Of a DNA stretch of 64,000 bases, positions 18,255 to 27,160 are shown in pieces (the stretch's first letter is position 1; the number at the start of each line of letters is the position of its first letter). Both the position numbers and the translations under genes were made by a program. The notes below the pieces were generated by a model. The model was not told the DNA's origin, did not search any database, and saw nothing but the letters and a program-made list of their open reading frames with translations. The stretch is from an uncultured Bacteroides sp. (GTDB taxonomy: Bacteria > Bacteroidota > Bacteroidia > Bacteroidales > Bacteroidaceae). The stretch lies in the NCBI RefSeq assembly GCF_910578895.1, contig NZ_CAJTSC010000008.1, positions 1 through 64,000 on the forward strand, read 5' to 3'.

Positions 18255-21011
18255 ATGAAGAACATCATTGTCGGATTGCTGTTTTTTTTATTTGTGCCGG
18301 AAGCCGTTTGGGCTCAAAAAAATGTTGTCACGGTTTCGGGGCAAGTTGTAGAACAAGGCACCAAAGGATTTATAGAGGCGGCTACCGTGCAGCTGTTGGC
18401 GTTAGCGGATAGTTCGCAGGTTGCTGGTGTTGTAACCCGTGCGCAGGGGCGTTTTATCTTACCCCGTGTCAAGGCTGGTAATTATCTGTTGAAAGTATCA
18501 TTTGTAGGATACACCACGCTATTCCGTCCTGTCGCTTTATCCGAGAGGAGAACATCGCAGAATCTCGGTGTGATAGAGTTGTCGGAAGACGGTATATTGC
18601 TGGATGAAGCGGTTATCACAGCCGAGGCTCCTCCGGTAGTTATCAATGAGGATACCACAGAATACAATGCGTCTGCTTATAGAGTGGCGGCAGGGTCGAT
18701 GATTGATGAATTGATTAAACAGTTGCCCGGTGCCGAAATAGATGAAGACGGGAAAATAACGTTGAATGGCGAGGAAATCAAGAAAATAATGGTGAATGGC
18801 AAGGAATTCTTTGGCAATGACACGGATATGTCATTGAAAAACTTGCCGGCGGACGCTGTGCGGAAGTTGAAGGCTTATAAGGAAAAGAGTGATAACGAAC
18901 GGTTGACGGGTATTAAAGATGGCAATGAAACCCCGGTACTGGACCTTACTTTAAAGAAGAACAGTGGGTGGATGGGAAATTTGAGTGCCGGATATGGTAC
19001 GGAAAATCGTTATGAGGGGAATGTAAATGTAAATCATTTTACGGATGATACCAATCTTTCGTTTGTAGGTGCGGCTAATAATACCAATCGTCAAAGTAGT
19101 GGTCAACGTACTCATCAGAGTGCGGGTATTACTTATGCCCGTAAGAGTGAGAAATTGGATGTAAGAAGTAATGTACGTTACCGCCACAATGTGAATGATG
19201 TGATTACGGAAACTTCTTCCGAAACTTTTATAGGTGATGAGTCTACTTTTTCCAACAGGTATTCCATAAGGCAAAACGATAACTATGGCCTGGGTGGAAA
19301 TGCACGGGTGGAATGGAAAATAGACAGTTTGAACACGTTGAATACGCGTATAAATTTTGACTATAGCAAAGGTAATTCGTGGAACGAAAGCAGGAACAAA
19401 CGACTTGATAATGAGAAGGAAGATATCAATGAGACTACTTCTGCCGGTAGGGGAGAGACGGATAAGCACGGAGTGGAGGGCACGATATCCTATTATCATA
19501 GATTTCGGAAACCCAGGCGCAATTTCCACGTTTCGCTCAATTTTGATTACGATAAAAATCTCCGGGACAATTTCAGCAAATCTTATTCCCGTTTTTTTGC
19601 ACAAGACAGCGTTTCGGACATTGAACGGAATACGAAAGGCGACGGGCATAATTTGAATTGGAGTATCTCCGCCAGATATATCGAACCTCTTTCCAAACAT
19701 TATAGGATCAGTGTCGGTTATACTTTGTCCAGCCGATATGGAGTGTCACAGTCATTGGTATATGATAGCATCAATTATGCAGACCGCATGAACTATGGAT
19801 ATAATGATAATCTGAGTTCTCGTGTTGAAAATCATTATACCAATCAGCAGTTTAATGTATCTTTACAGGGTGACCATACGCAGTGGCAGGGTGAGCGTAA
19901 GGGATTGAACTACAATATAGGAATTGCTTTAAATCCGCGCTTTACTGAAAGTGTGACTACTATCGGACCCAATGCGAATAAAGATTTGCCTCGGCAAAAA
20001 AACATAAACTGGTCTCCTACCATATCGTTGGATTACTATTTCTCGCGTCGCGAACGTTTTACTTTTCGATATAGCGGACGAAGTTCCGCACCTGAGATGG
20101 AGGATCTTCAGGAAGTTATAGATGTTACCGATCCGATGAATTTACGTTACGGGAACCCTAATTTGAAGTCTTCGTTCTCGAATACGGTTAGTGCTAATTA
20201 CAATCGCTATTCGGTTGCCACTATGAGAAGTTTTCGTGTAGGGGCAGGCTTTAATAATACTATGAACTCAGTGGGAAACCGCATGGCTTATGATGCCGGA
20301 ACCGGCGCACGTACTTATCACAAAGTCAATATCAATGGTAATTGGAGCTCGCATTTGAACCTGTCTTTTGATACGCCGTTCAAGAATAAGAAATTTACGA
20401 TGAGTGCGGGAGCCAATGCCCGATATAGTGATCAGGTCAGTTATACGTCTGTGAATAAAAAAAGTACGGATGCGGAACTGAGCACTACCCACAACTTTTC
20501 TACCACCGCCCGTCTGCGGGGAGCATACCGTAATAAAAAATCGGATGTAGCTTTAAGTGCTTCATTCCGTTACAATAGTGTACAGAATAGCAAGAAAAAA
20601 AACAGCAATCGTGAAACATTTGATTATACTTTGGGAGGAAATACGAATATCCGCCTGCCATGGGATACGGAATTCACTACGGATATGCGTTGGCGGATAC
20701 GTGAAGGGTATAGTGGGAATGCGAACCGGGATGAGTTCTTATGGAATATGCAACTTTCAAAACGTTTTATGAAGCGTAAACAAGCTATGGTACGCGTCAA
20801 GGTATATGATATTTTACGCCAGCAGAACAATCAAACCCGTTCTGTAAGTGCTACAAGTATCACCGATACAACTACCAATATGCTTACCAGTTATTGTATC
20901 GTCCATTTCAGTTACCGTTTCAATACATTAGCCGGCAGTCGGGGCGGCAGTAGGAATAATGGTGGCAGGGGAGATGCCGGGAGAAGAATACGTACTATCG
21001 AAGAGTATTAA
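18255..21011 (+). CDS. Outer-membrane beta-barrel protein with carboxypeptidase-like regulatory domain (OMP_b-brl_3, TonB-receptor-like)
   Basis: A 918-residue protein. The start at 18255 gives the signal peptide MKNIIVGLLFFLFVPEAVWAQ; the 20 codons upstream are open but do not look like coding. Residues ~24-110 form a CarboxypepD_reg-like Ig domain, and ~120-215 a plug-like domain with VVINEDTTEYNASAYRV. The rest is a long strand-rich barrel typical of the outer membrane beta-barrel family 3 of Bacteroidetes. The C-terminal tail is Gly/Arg/Asn-rich. No SusD partner lies next to it, so nutrient uptake of the SusCD type is not indicated. It is a single gene; the role is probably transport or envelope function. 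Confidence 0.83.
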   Translation: MKNIIVGLLFFLFVPEAVWAQKNVVTVSGQVVEQGTKGFIEAATVQLLALADSSQVAGVVTRAQGRFILPRVKAGNYLLKVSFVGYTTLFRPVALSERRTSQNLGVIELSEDGILLDEAVITAEAPPVVINEDTTEYNASAYRVAAGSMIDELIKQLPGAEIDEDGKITLNGEEIKKIMVNGKEFFGNDTDMSLKNLPADAVRKLKAYKEKSDNERLTGIKDGNETPVLDLTLKKNSGWMGNLSAGYGTENRYEGNVNVNHFTDDTNLSFVGAANNTNRQSSGQRTHQSAGITYARKSEKLDVRSNVRYRHNVNDVITETSSETFIGDESTFSNRYSIRQNDNYGLGGNARVEWKIDSLNTLNTRINFDYSKGNSWNESRNKRLDNEKEDINETTSAGRGETDKHGVEGTISYYHRFRKPRRNFHVSLNFDYDKNLRDNFSKSYSRFFAQDSVSDIERNTKGDGHNLNWSISARYIEPLSKHYRISVGYTLSSRYGVSQSLVYDSINYADRMNYGYNDNLSSRVENHYTNQQFNVSLQGDHTQWQGERKGLNYNIGIALNPRFTESVTTIGPNANKDLPRQKNINWSPTISLDYYFSRRERFTFRYSGRSSAPEMEDLQEVIDVTDPMNLRYGNPNLKSSFSNTVSANYNRYSVATMRSFRVGAGFNNTMNSVGNRMAYDAGTGARTYHKVNINGNWSSHLNLSFDTPFKNKKFTMSAGANARYSDQVSYTSVNKKSTDAELSTTHNFSTTARLRGAYRNKKSDVALSASFRYNSVQNSKKKNSNRETFDYTLGGNTNIRLPWDTEFTTDMRWRIREGYSGNANRDEFLWNMQLSKRFMKRKQAMVRVKVYDILRQQNNQTRSVSATSITDTTTNMLTSYCIVHFSYRFNTLAGSRGGSRNNGGRGDAGRRIRTIEEY

Positions 21012-21040
21012 GGCAACTCTACTATATACAATCTTGCAAT

Positions 21041-21080
21041 AAGGGGGCAAAACTAAAATCGGTTATTGTTTTGCCCCCTT
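21041..21080. terminator. Shared terminator hairpin between convergent genes
   Basis: A perfect 13-bp stem AAGGGGGCAAAAC / GTTTTGCCCCCTT with a 14-nt loop between the barrel gene (ends 21011) and slyD (ends 21116). U-tracts are short on both sides, but position and strength suggest it serves both genes. Confidence 0.7.
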
Positions 21081-21115
21081 GTACTATACGTTGTTATTGT
21101 CCAATTCTTGATTTA

Positions 21116-21691
21116 TCAGTGGCAGCATTCGTCTCCGCATCCGCTACCGCAGTCTCCGCAGTCGCATCCGCCACCACATCCGCCATTGCATCCGCCGCCA
21201 CTCATCATGCGTGCCATGTCTGCCAGTTCGTCATTAGTGGCCGGACGGTTTTCGGTGATTTCACCTACGAAGTTCAGGTCGCAACCTGCCAACGGGTGGT
21301 TCATGTCCATTACTACTACATCGTCTTTTACTTCTACTACGCTTCCGTTGATGCGTTGGCCTTCCGAGGTCATCAAGGGGATTACGGCGCCTTCTACTAC
21401 ACGTTCGTTGTCGAACTTGCCTTCTATCTCGAAAATATTCTTCGGAAGGTCGATAACGTGATCATCGTCATACTCGCCGTAAGCTTCTTCGGCTTTGATT
21501 GTGAAGTCGAACTTGTCGCCTTTCTGCAAGTCTTTCACTTGGTTTTCGAAAGCTTCCAATGTCAGACCCAGTCCGGAGATAAACTGGAACGGATGCTCTG
21601 CAGGAGCTTCTTCTGTGAATTCTTTTTCTCCGTTTTCGATGGTGTACAACTTATATGCTAAGGTGATGTACTTGTTTTCTACTGTTTCCAT
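21116..21691 (-). CDS. slyD: SlyD-type FKBP peptidyl-prolyl isomerase / metallochaperone
   Basis: A 191-residue FKBP-type protein: a split FKBP domain (residues ~5-70 and ~125-150) with the insert-in-flap (~70-125) carrying the chaperone function. GLGLTLEAFENQV and EEAYGEYDDDHV are diagnostic. The C-terminal ~30 residues are a Cys/His/Gly-rich tail (repeated CGGGC / CGDCG blocks ending ECCH), which in SlyD binds nickel and other metals. It catalyses proline isomerisation and assists folding in the cytosol. It is transcribed divergently from the ilv operon, with its own -7 box at 21741-21748. Confidence 0.92.
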   Translation of the reverse strand: METVENKYITLAYKLYTIENGEKEFTEEAPAEHPFQFISGLGLTLEAFENQVKDLQKGDKFDFTIKAEEAYGEYDDDHVIDLPKNIFEIEGKFDNERVVEGAVIPLMTSEGQRINGSVVEVKDDVVVMDMNHPLAGCDLNFVGEITENRPATNDELADMARMMSGGGCNGGCGGGCDCGDCGSGCGDECCH

Positions 21692-21740
21692 TAATTCTGT
21701 TATTTCTATTAGTGAATACTGTTTCTGCTTTGGCAGTGTG

Positions 21741-21748
21741 CAAAGATA
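21741..21748 (-). promoter_or_regulatory. -7 promoter box for slyD
   Basis: TATCTTTG on the minus strand, about 50 nt before the slyD start, matches TAnnTTTG. No clear -33 box at normal spacing. Confidence 0.5.
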
Positions 21749-21847
21749 CGAATATTTTTATTTGAAACGATTAAGTGATAAAATAAGATTTTAAGGCGTA
21801 GTTTCCTTACGATTATTCGTGTTTATATCTTTTTTCTCGTCAATTTG

Positions 21848-21878
21848 TTTGGAAATTATAAAAAAGCACTTACCTTTG
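21848..21878 (+). promoter_or_regulatory. Promoter of the ilv operon
   Basis: TTTG (21848-21851), a 19-nt spacer and TACCTTTG (21871-21878) match the Bacteroides consensus at both boxes. Transcription would begin near 21885, giving a ~250-nt leader before ilvD with the leader peptide and attenuator inside. Confidence 0.7.
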
Positions 21879-21931
21879 CAAGGTATTTATATGAAATAAC
21901 GAATTAAGGGAACAATAAAGATACTTTGGTT

Positions 21932-22006
21932 ATGAATTTACATACATCCGTTAACTTGGCACTCCTGCACATTATTCGCGTCGTGGTCGTGGCATCAAGA
22001 GCGTGA
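21932..22006 (+). CDS. ilv operon leader peptide (branched-chain-residue-rich)
   Basis: A 24-codon frame starting with ATG at 21932 and ending with TGA at 22004-22006. Eleven of 24 residues are Leu, Ile or Val: L3, V7, L9, L11, L12, I14, I15, and a run of four Val at 17-20 (HIIRVVVVASRA at the end). The composition, the position 126 nt before ilvD, and the antiterminator/terminator hairpins directly after it fit a ribosome-stalling leader peptide that senses charged tRNAs for branched-chain amino acids. This is read directly from sequence. The regulatory role is inference by analogy with IlvL-type leaders of proteobacteria. Confidence 0.75.
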   Translation: MNLHTSVNLALLHIIRVVVVASRA

Positions 22007-22087
22007 GAAAGGTTGTGTATGTATTCGTACGATAGAAGATATTTATAAAAAGCCTTTCTCATTACGGTGAGAAAGGCTTTTTGGTTT
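22004..22087 (+). promoter_or_regulatory. Attenuator: antiterminator/terminator pair upstream of ilvD
   Basis: The terminator stem has arms 22047-22061 and 22068-22082 (15 bp, loop TTACGG) and ends in T-rich DNA. The 5' arm segment CCTTTCTCA (22053-22061) can also pair perfectly with TGAGAAAGG at 22004-22012, which overlaps the stop codon of the leader peptide. A ribosome finishing the peptide would cover 22004-22012 and let the terminator form. A ribosome stalled at the Ile/Val codons would leave it free to form the antiterminator. Confidence 0.75.
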
Positions 22088-22133
22088 TTAAGAACTTAAA
22101 AAAAAGAGCAAGAGCTCAAAAACTTACAATAAG

Positions 22134-23936
22134 ATGAAGCATCAGTTACGCAGTTCGTTCAGCACGCAAGGCCGCCGTATGGCAGGTGCCCGTGCATTGT
22201 GGGTGGCAAACGGCATGAAGAAAGAGCAGATGGGCAAGCCCATTATCGCTATAGTCAACTCTTTTACCCAGTTTGTGCCGGGACATGTGCATCTGCACGA
22301 AATAGGTCAGTTTGTAAAGGAAGAGATAGAGAAGCAGGGTTGCTTTGCTGCCGAATTCAACACGATTGCTATTGATGACGGTATTGCAATGGGACACGAT
22401 GGTATGTTGTATTCGTTGCCTTCACGCGATATCATAGCCGACAGCGTGGAATATATGGTGAATGCGCATAAGGCGGATGCCATGGTATGTATCAGCAATT
22501 GTGACAAGATTACTCCGGGCATGCTTATGGCTGCGATGAGGCTGAATATCCCCACAGTATTTGTTTCCGGCGGTCCTATGGAAGCAGGGGAGTGGAACGG
22601 ACAGCAACTCGACTTGATTGATGCCATGATAAAGTCGGCTGACGACAACGTAAGCGATGCGGATGTTGCTAAAATAGAACAGCACGCTTGTCCTACTTGC
22701 GGATGCTGTTCGGGTATGTTTACTGCTAACTCCATGAACTGTCTGAACGAGGCTATCGGATTGGCTCTTCCCGGTAATGGTACGATTGTGGCTACCCACG
22801 AGAACCGGAAGCAACTCTTTAAGGATGCCGCCAAGCTGATTGTCGAAAACGCTTATAAGTATTATGAGGAAGGAGACGACAGTGTGCTTCCTCGTAGTAT
22901 TGCTACCCGCGAAGCTTTTCTGAATGCAATGACGTTGGACATTGCGATGGGTGGCTCCACCAATACGGTACTTCATCTGTTGGCTGTAGCACATGAGGCG
23001 GGGGCTGATTTCACTATGGATGATATTGATATGCTGTCGCGCAAGACACCTTGTTTGTGCAAGGTAGCTCCCAATACTCGAAAATACCATGTGCAGGACG
23101 TAAACCGTGCCGGCGGCATCGTTGCCATTATGGGCGAGCTTGCCAAAGGCGGACTGGTAGATACGGCTGCGCGCCGTGTAGACGGGATGACGCTGGGAGA
23201 AGAGATAGACCGATATTGCATTACCAGCCCGAATGTCTGCGAGGAGGCAATCAGGAAATATACCAGTGCCGCTGCCGGAAAGTTCAATCTGGTACTCGGC
23301 TCGCAGACGGCTTATTATAAGGAATTGGATACGGATCGTGCCGAAGGCTGTATTCGTGACTTACAGCATGCTTATAGCAAGGATGGCGGATTGGCTGTGC
23401 TGAAGGGGAATATTGCACAAGACGGATGTGTGGTAAAGACTGCCGGAGTGGACGAAAGCATTTGGAAGTTTACCGGTCCTGCCAAAGTGTTCGATTCGCA
23501 GGAAGCTGCGTGTGATGGCATTTTAGGTGGAAAGATTGTCAGCGGCGATGTGGTGGTCATTACCCATGAAGGTCCGAAAGGCGGTCCGGGCATGCAGGAG
23601 ATGCTTTATCCTACTTCCTATATCAAGTCTCGTCATTTAGGTAAGGAGTGTGCGCTGATAACCGATGGACGCTTCAGTGGGGGAACTTCCGGGTTGAGCA
23701 TCGGACACATTTCTCCCGAAGCCGCTGCGGGTGGAAATATCGGGAAGCTTAGGGATGGTGACATCATTGAAATAGATATACCGAACCGTTCTATCAATGT
23801 GAGACTGACGGATGAAGAATTGGCTGTCCGTCCCATGACACCGATGACACGCGACCGCCAGGTATCGAAAGCATTGAAAGCGTATGCCGGCATGGTAAGT
23901 TCGGCGGATAAAGGAGCTGTAAGGTTAGTAGATTAA
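22134..23936 (+). CDS. ilvD: Dihydroxy-acid dehydratase
   Basis: A 600-residue IlvD/Edd-family dehydratase that makes 2-keto-isovalerate and 2-keto-3-methylvalerate from the dihydroxy acids, the third shared step of Val/Ile/Leu synthesis. Fe-S cluster cysteines are visible in VCISNCDKITPGM and CPTCGCCSGMFTANSMNC. GRFSGGTSGLSIGHISPEA near 515-535 is the C-terminal signature. The length is normal. It is the first structural gene after the leader peptide and attenuator; ilvB follows after 47 nt. Confidence 0.97.
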   Translation: MKHQLRSSFSTQGRRMAGARALWVANGMKKEQMGKPIIAIVNSFTQFVPGHVHLHEIGQFVKEEIEKQGCFAAEFNTIAIDDGIAMGHDGMLYSLPSRDIIADSVEYMVNAHKADAMVCISNCDKITPGMLMAAMRLNIPTVFVSGGPMEAGEWNGQQLDLIDAMIKSADDNVSDADVAKIEQHACPTCGCCSGMFTANSMNCLNEAIGLALPGNGTIVATHENRKQLFKDAAKLIVENAYKYYEEGDDSVLPRSIATREAFLNAMTLDIAMGGSTNTVLHLLAVAHEAGADFTMDDIDMLSRKTPCLCKVAPNTRKYHVQDVNRAGGIVAIMGELAKGGLVDTAARRVDGMTLGEEIDRYCITSPNVCEEAIRKYTSAAAGKFNLVLGSQTAYYKELDTDRAEGCIRDLQHAYSKDGGLAVLKGNIAQDGCVVKTAGVDESIWKFTGPAKVFDSQEAACDGILGGKIVSGDVVVITHEGPKGGPGMQEMLYPTSYIKSRHLGKECALITDGRFSGGTSGLSIGHISPEAAAGGNIGKLRDGDIIEIDIPNRSINVRLTDEELAVRPMTPMTRDRQVSKALKAYAGMVSSADKGAVRLVD

Positions 23937-23983
23937 TAAGTAAATAATGTAGTTGAGGAGTTAATTCCTAAAAAATATACTTG

Positions 23984-25678
23984 ATGGAAAACTTGATAAC
24001 AGGTGCGGAAGCATTGATGCGCTCTTTGGAGTATCAGGGAGTAAAGACCGTTTTCGGTTACCCGGGTGGTAGTATCATGCCGGTATTCGATGCTCTATAC
24101 GACCATCGGAAGAACTTAAATCATATCTTAGTCCGTCATGAACAGGGTGCTACCCATGCCGCACAAGGCTTTGCACGTGTGTCGGGCGAGGTAGGCGTAT
24201 GCCTGGTAACCAGCGGACCGGGCGCCACAAATACCATTACAGGTATTGCGGATGCCATGATTGACAGTACTCCGATAGTTGTTATTGCCGGACAGGTGGC
24301 TACGGGGTTTCTTGGAACGGACGCCTTTCAGGAAGTGGACTTAGTGGGTATTACACAGCCTATCACGAAGTGGAGCTATCAGATACGTCGTGCGGAAGAT
24401 GTGGCATGGGCGGTAGCACGCGCTTTCTATATAGCGCAGAGCGGACGTCCCGGTCCGGTTGTATTGGATTTTGCCAAGAATGCACAGGTGGATAAGACGG
24501 AGTATGTCCCTACTAAAGTGGATTATGTGCGTAGTTATTTGCCTGTGCCTGAAATGGAACCGGAAGCCATACGGCGAGCTGCCGATTTGATTAATGCGGC
24601 TGAACGGCCGTTGGTATTGGTGGGGCAGGGGGTAGAACTTGGTAATGCACAGAATGAATTGCGTGCTTTCATTGAAAAGGCGGGTATGCCTGCGGGATGT
24701 ACTTTGCTGGGACTCTCTGCATTGCCTACGGCTCATCCTTTGAACAAGGGCATGTTGGGCATGCACGGCAATCTGGGGCCCAATATCAACACCAATAAGT
24801 GCGATGTGCTGATTGCGGTGGGCATGCGTTTTGATGACCGTGTCACGGGTAAGTTGTCCACTTATGCAACGCAGGCAAAAGTAATCCATTTCGATATCGA
24901 TCCGGCAGAGATAGACAAGAATGTAAGGACGGATGTTGCCGTATTGGGCAATTGTAAAGAGACTTTGGCGGCAGTGACCGAACTGCTGGAACCTGCCGAA
25001 CATAAAGAGTGGCTTGACAGTTTCCTGCCCTACGAACAGATAGAGGAGGAGAAAGTTATCCGTGCCGAACTGTATCCGGCAGGTGATATGTTGAGTATGG
25101 GCGAGGTGGTGCGTGCCGTCAGTGAGGCAACGAAAAACGAGGCTGTATTGGTGACGGATGTAGGTCAGAACCAGATGATGTCGGCACGCTATTTTAAATA
25201 TAGCAAGGAACGTAGTATCGTTACCTCCGGTGGTTTGGGTACAATGGGCTTCGGACTTCCTGCCGCTATTGGTGCCACTTTCGGACGTCCTGACCGTACG
25301 ATATGCGTTTTTATGGGCGATGGCGGTTTGCAGATGAACTTGCAGGAATTGGGTACGGTAATGGAGCAGAAAGCACCGGTCAAGATGATTTTACTGAATA
25401 ATAACTATTTGGGTAACGTCCGCCAATGGCAGGCTATGTTCTTTAACCGTCGTTATTCGTTTACTCCGATGATAAACCCGGATTATATGAAGATTGCTTC
25501 CGCTTATGAAATTCCGGCGCGGCGGGTATCTACCCGAGAGGAACTGGCAGAAGCCATTGATGAGATGATTGCAACAGACGGTCCGTTCTTGCTGGAAGCT
25601 TGTGTGGAGGAAGAGGGAAACGTAATGCCGATGACACCGCCGGGCGGTTCTGTGAACCAGATGTTGCTGGAATGCTAA
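23984..25678 (+). CDS. ilvB: Acetolactate synthase, catalytic (large) subunit
   Basis: A 564-residue ThDP-dependent enzyme. The ATG at 23984 (MENLITGAEALM) is preferred over the TTG one codon earlier. The N-terminal Pyr domain has VFGYPGGSIMPVFDALY and the ThDP-activating Glu in RHEQGATHAAQG. The C-terminal PP domain has MGDGGLQMNLQELGTV followed by LNNNYLGNVRQWQ. It condenses two pyruvates, or pyruvate with 2-ketobutyrate, committing carbon to branched-chain amino acids. The regulatory subunit is encoded 119 nt downstream beyond an AT-rich inverted repeat. Confidence 0.97.
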   Translation: MENLITGAEALMRSLEYQGVKTVFGYPGGSIMPVFDALYDHRKNLNHILVRHEQGATHAAQGFARVSGEVGVCLVTSGPGATNTITGIADAMIDSTPIVVIAGQVATGFLGTDAFQEVDLVGITQPITKWSYQIRRAEDVAWAVARAFYIAQSGRPGPVVLDFAKNAQVDKTEYVPTKVDYVRSYLPVPEMEPEAIRRAADLINAAERPLVLVGQGVELGNAQNELRAFIEKAGMPAGCTLLGLSALPTAHPLNKGMLGMHGNLGPNINTNKCDVLIAVGMRFDDRVTGKLSTYATQAKVIHFDIDPAEIDKNVRTDVAVLGNCKETLAAVTELLEPAEHKEWLDSFLPYEQIEEEKVIRAELYPAGDMLSMGEVVRAVSEATKNEAVLVTDVGQNQMMSARYFKYSKERSIVTSGGLGTMGFGLPAAIGATFGRPDRTICVFMGDGGLQMNLQELGTVMEQKAPVKMILLNNNYLGNVRQWQAMFFNRRYSFTPMINPDYMKIASAYEIPARRVSTREELAEAIDEMIATDGPFLLEACVEEEGNVMPMTPPGGSVNQMLLEC

Positions 25679-25681
25679 TAG

Positions 25682-25792
25682 AATTATGAATTTTGAATTA
25701 TGAATTATGAATGGGCGCGTGATTATCTTAACAACTCGTCGTTCTCGATTCATCGTTCTCAATTCAAAATTCATAATTCATAATTCATAATT
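25682..25792. repeat. AT-rich inverted repeat within the ilv operon
   Basis: Left arm 25682-25711 and right arm about 25760-25792 are made of iterated AATTATGA units and their complements, enclosing a core with GTTCTCGATTCATCGTTCTC. It can fold as one long hairpin between ilvB and ilvH. It may be a small non-autonomous element or an RNA processing/stability structure. Confidence 0.6.
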
Positions 25793-25797
25793 AGTTT

Positions 25798-26361
25798 ATG
25801 ACTGACAAAACCTTATATACAATTATCGTTCATTCGGAAAACTTTGCAGGTTTGCTGAATCAGGTAACGGCTGTATTTACCCGTCGGCAAATCAATATTG
25901 AGAGTCTGAATGTTTCGGCATCCTCTATCAAGGGGGTACATAAATATACCATTACCGCCTGGACGGATAAGGATACTATTGAGAAAGTGACGAAACAAAT
26001 CACAAAAAAGATAGATGTGCTACAGGCACATTATTTTACGGACGATGAAATCTACCAGCACGAGATTGCGTTGTATAAGATAACGACCCCCGTATTGGAG
26101 GAGAAGCCGGAAATATCCAAGATTATCCGTAGGTACAATGCGCGCATCGTAGAGGTGAACTCCGTATTTTCCATTGTAGAGAAGAACGGAATGAGCGAGG
26201 AGATAACCAGTCTTTACGAGGAACTGAGTGTTTTTGGGTGCGTGCTCCAGTTTGTACGTTCGGGCAGAGTGGCAATCACAACAAGTTGCTTCGAACGTGT
26301 CAACGAATATCTGGCAGACCGGGAAACAAAATATCGTGAGTATAAAGAACAAGAAGGATAA
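25798..26361 (+). CDS. ilvH: Acetolactate synthase, regulatory (small) subunit
   Basis: A 187-residue protein with an N-terminal ACT domain (YTIIVHSENFAGLLNQVTAVFTRR, Gly/Asn for valine binding) and a C-terminal ALS_ss domain. It confers valine feedback inhibition and boosts IlvB activity. Its TAA stop shares one base with the ATG of the following thioesterase gene (TAATG), so the two are translationally coupled. Could equally be named ilvN; the length fits IlvH-type subunits. Confidence 0.95.
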   Translation: MTDKTLYTIIVHSENFAGLLNQVTAVFTRRQINIESLNVSASSIKGVHKYTITAWTDKDTIEKVTKQITKKIDVLQAHYFTDDEIYQHEIALYKITTPVLEEKPEISKIIRRYNARIVEVNSVFSIVEKNGMSEEITSLYEELSVFGCVLQFVRSGRVAITTSCFERVNEYLADRETKYREYKEQEG

Positions 26362-27110
26362 TGAGCGAGAATAACAGAATAGGAACTTATAAGTTTGTAG
26401 CCGAACCGTTTCACGTAGACTTTACCGGTCGTCTTACAATGGGGGTGCTCGGGAACCATCTGCTGAACTGTGCCGGCTTTCATGCAACGGAACGCGGTTT
26501 CGGCATTGCAACTTTGAACGAGGATAATTATACGTGGGTGCTTTCACGGTTGGCAATCGAGTTGGACGAGATGCCATATCAATATGAAGATTTCTCCGTT
26601 CAAACTTGGGTGGAGAATGTGTACCGACTCTTTACCGACCGTAATTTTGCTATTATTGATAAGGACGGAAAGAAAATAGGATATGCCCGTTCCGTATGGG
26701 CGATGATTAGCCTTAATACCCGTAAGCCTGCCGATTTGTTGGCTTTGCATGGCGGCAGTATCGTGGACTATGTGTGTGACGAACCTTGCCCTATCGAAAA
26801 ACCCTCGCGTATCAAAGTGGCTTCTGCGGAATCTGCCGCTTCTCTGACTGCCAGATATAGCGATATCGACATTAACGGGCATGTAAACAGTATCCGTTAC
26901 ATTGAGCATATCCTTGACTTATTTCCAATAGAGCAATATAAGGAAAATCGCATCCGCCGTTTTGAAATGGCGTATGTGGCGGAGAGTTATTATGGTGATG
27001 AGCTTACTTTCTATAAAGACTGTATAGGCGATGGCACGTATGACATAGAAGTAAAAAAGAATGGCGGTGAAGTGGTTTGCCGTTCGAAAGTAATATTTGT
27101 AAGAAAATAA
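26361..27110 (+). CDS. Acyl-ACP thioesterase (FatA/FatB-like, double hotdog)
   Basis: A 249-residue acyl-ACP thioesterase (PF01643-type). The C-terminal hotdog has RYSDIDINGHVNSIRYIEHILD, where the Asn/His pair is the catalytic signature of this family. The N-terminal hotdog has the substrate-binding fold (DFTGRLTMGVLGNHLLNCAG). It would release free fatty acids from acyl-ACP in the cytosol. The gene is embedded in the ilv operon, coupled to ilvH by a TAATG overlap and followed by ilvC 50 nt later. This suggests a link to branched-chain acyl chains, since Bacteroides membranes are rich in iso/anteiso fatty acids. The catalytic class is well supported, the link is inference. Confidence 0.88.
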   Translation: MSENNRIGTYKFVAEPFHVDFTGRLTMGVLGNHLLNCAGFHATERGFGIATLNEDNYTWVLSRLAIELDEMPYQYEDFSVQTWVENVYRLFTDRNFAIIDKDGKKIGYARSVWAMISLNTRKPADLLALHGGSIVDYVCDEPCPIEKPSRIKVASAESAASLTARYSDIDINGHVNSIRYIEHILDLFPIEQYKENRIRRFEMAYVAESYYGDELTFYKDCIGDGTYDIEVKKNGGEVVCRSKVIFVRK

Positions 27111-27160
27111 TTTATTAATCAATCAGTTGGCATAAGCCACAAATAAAAACGAAAATAAAA

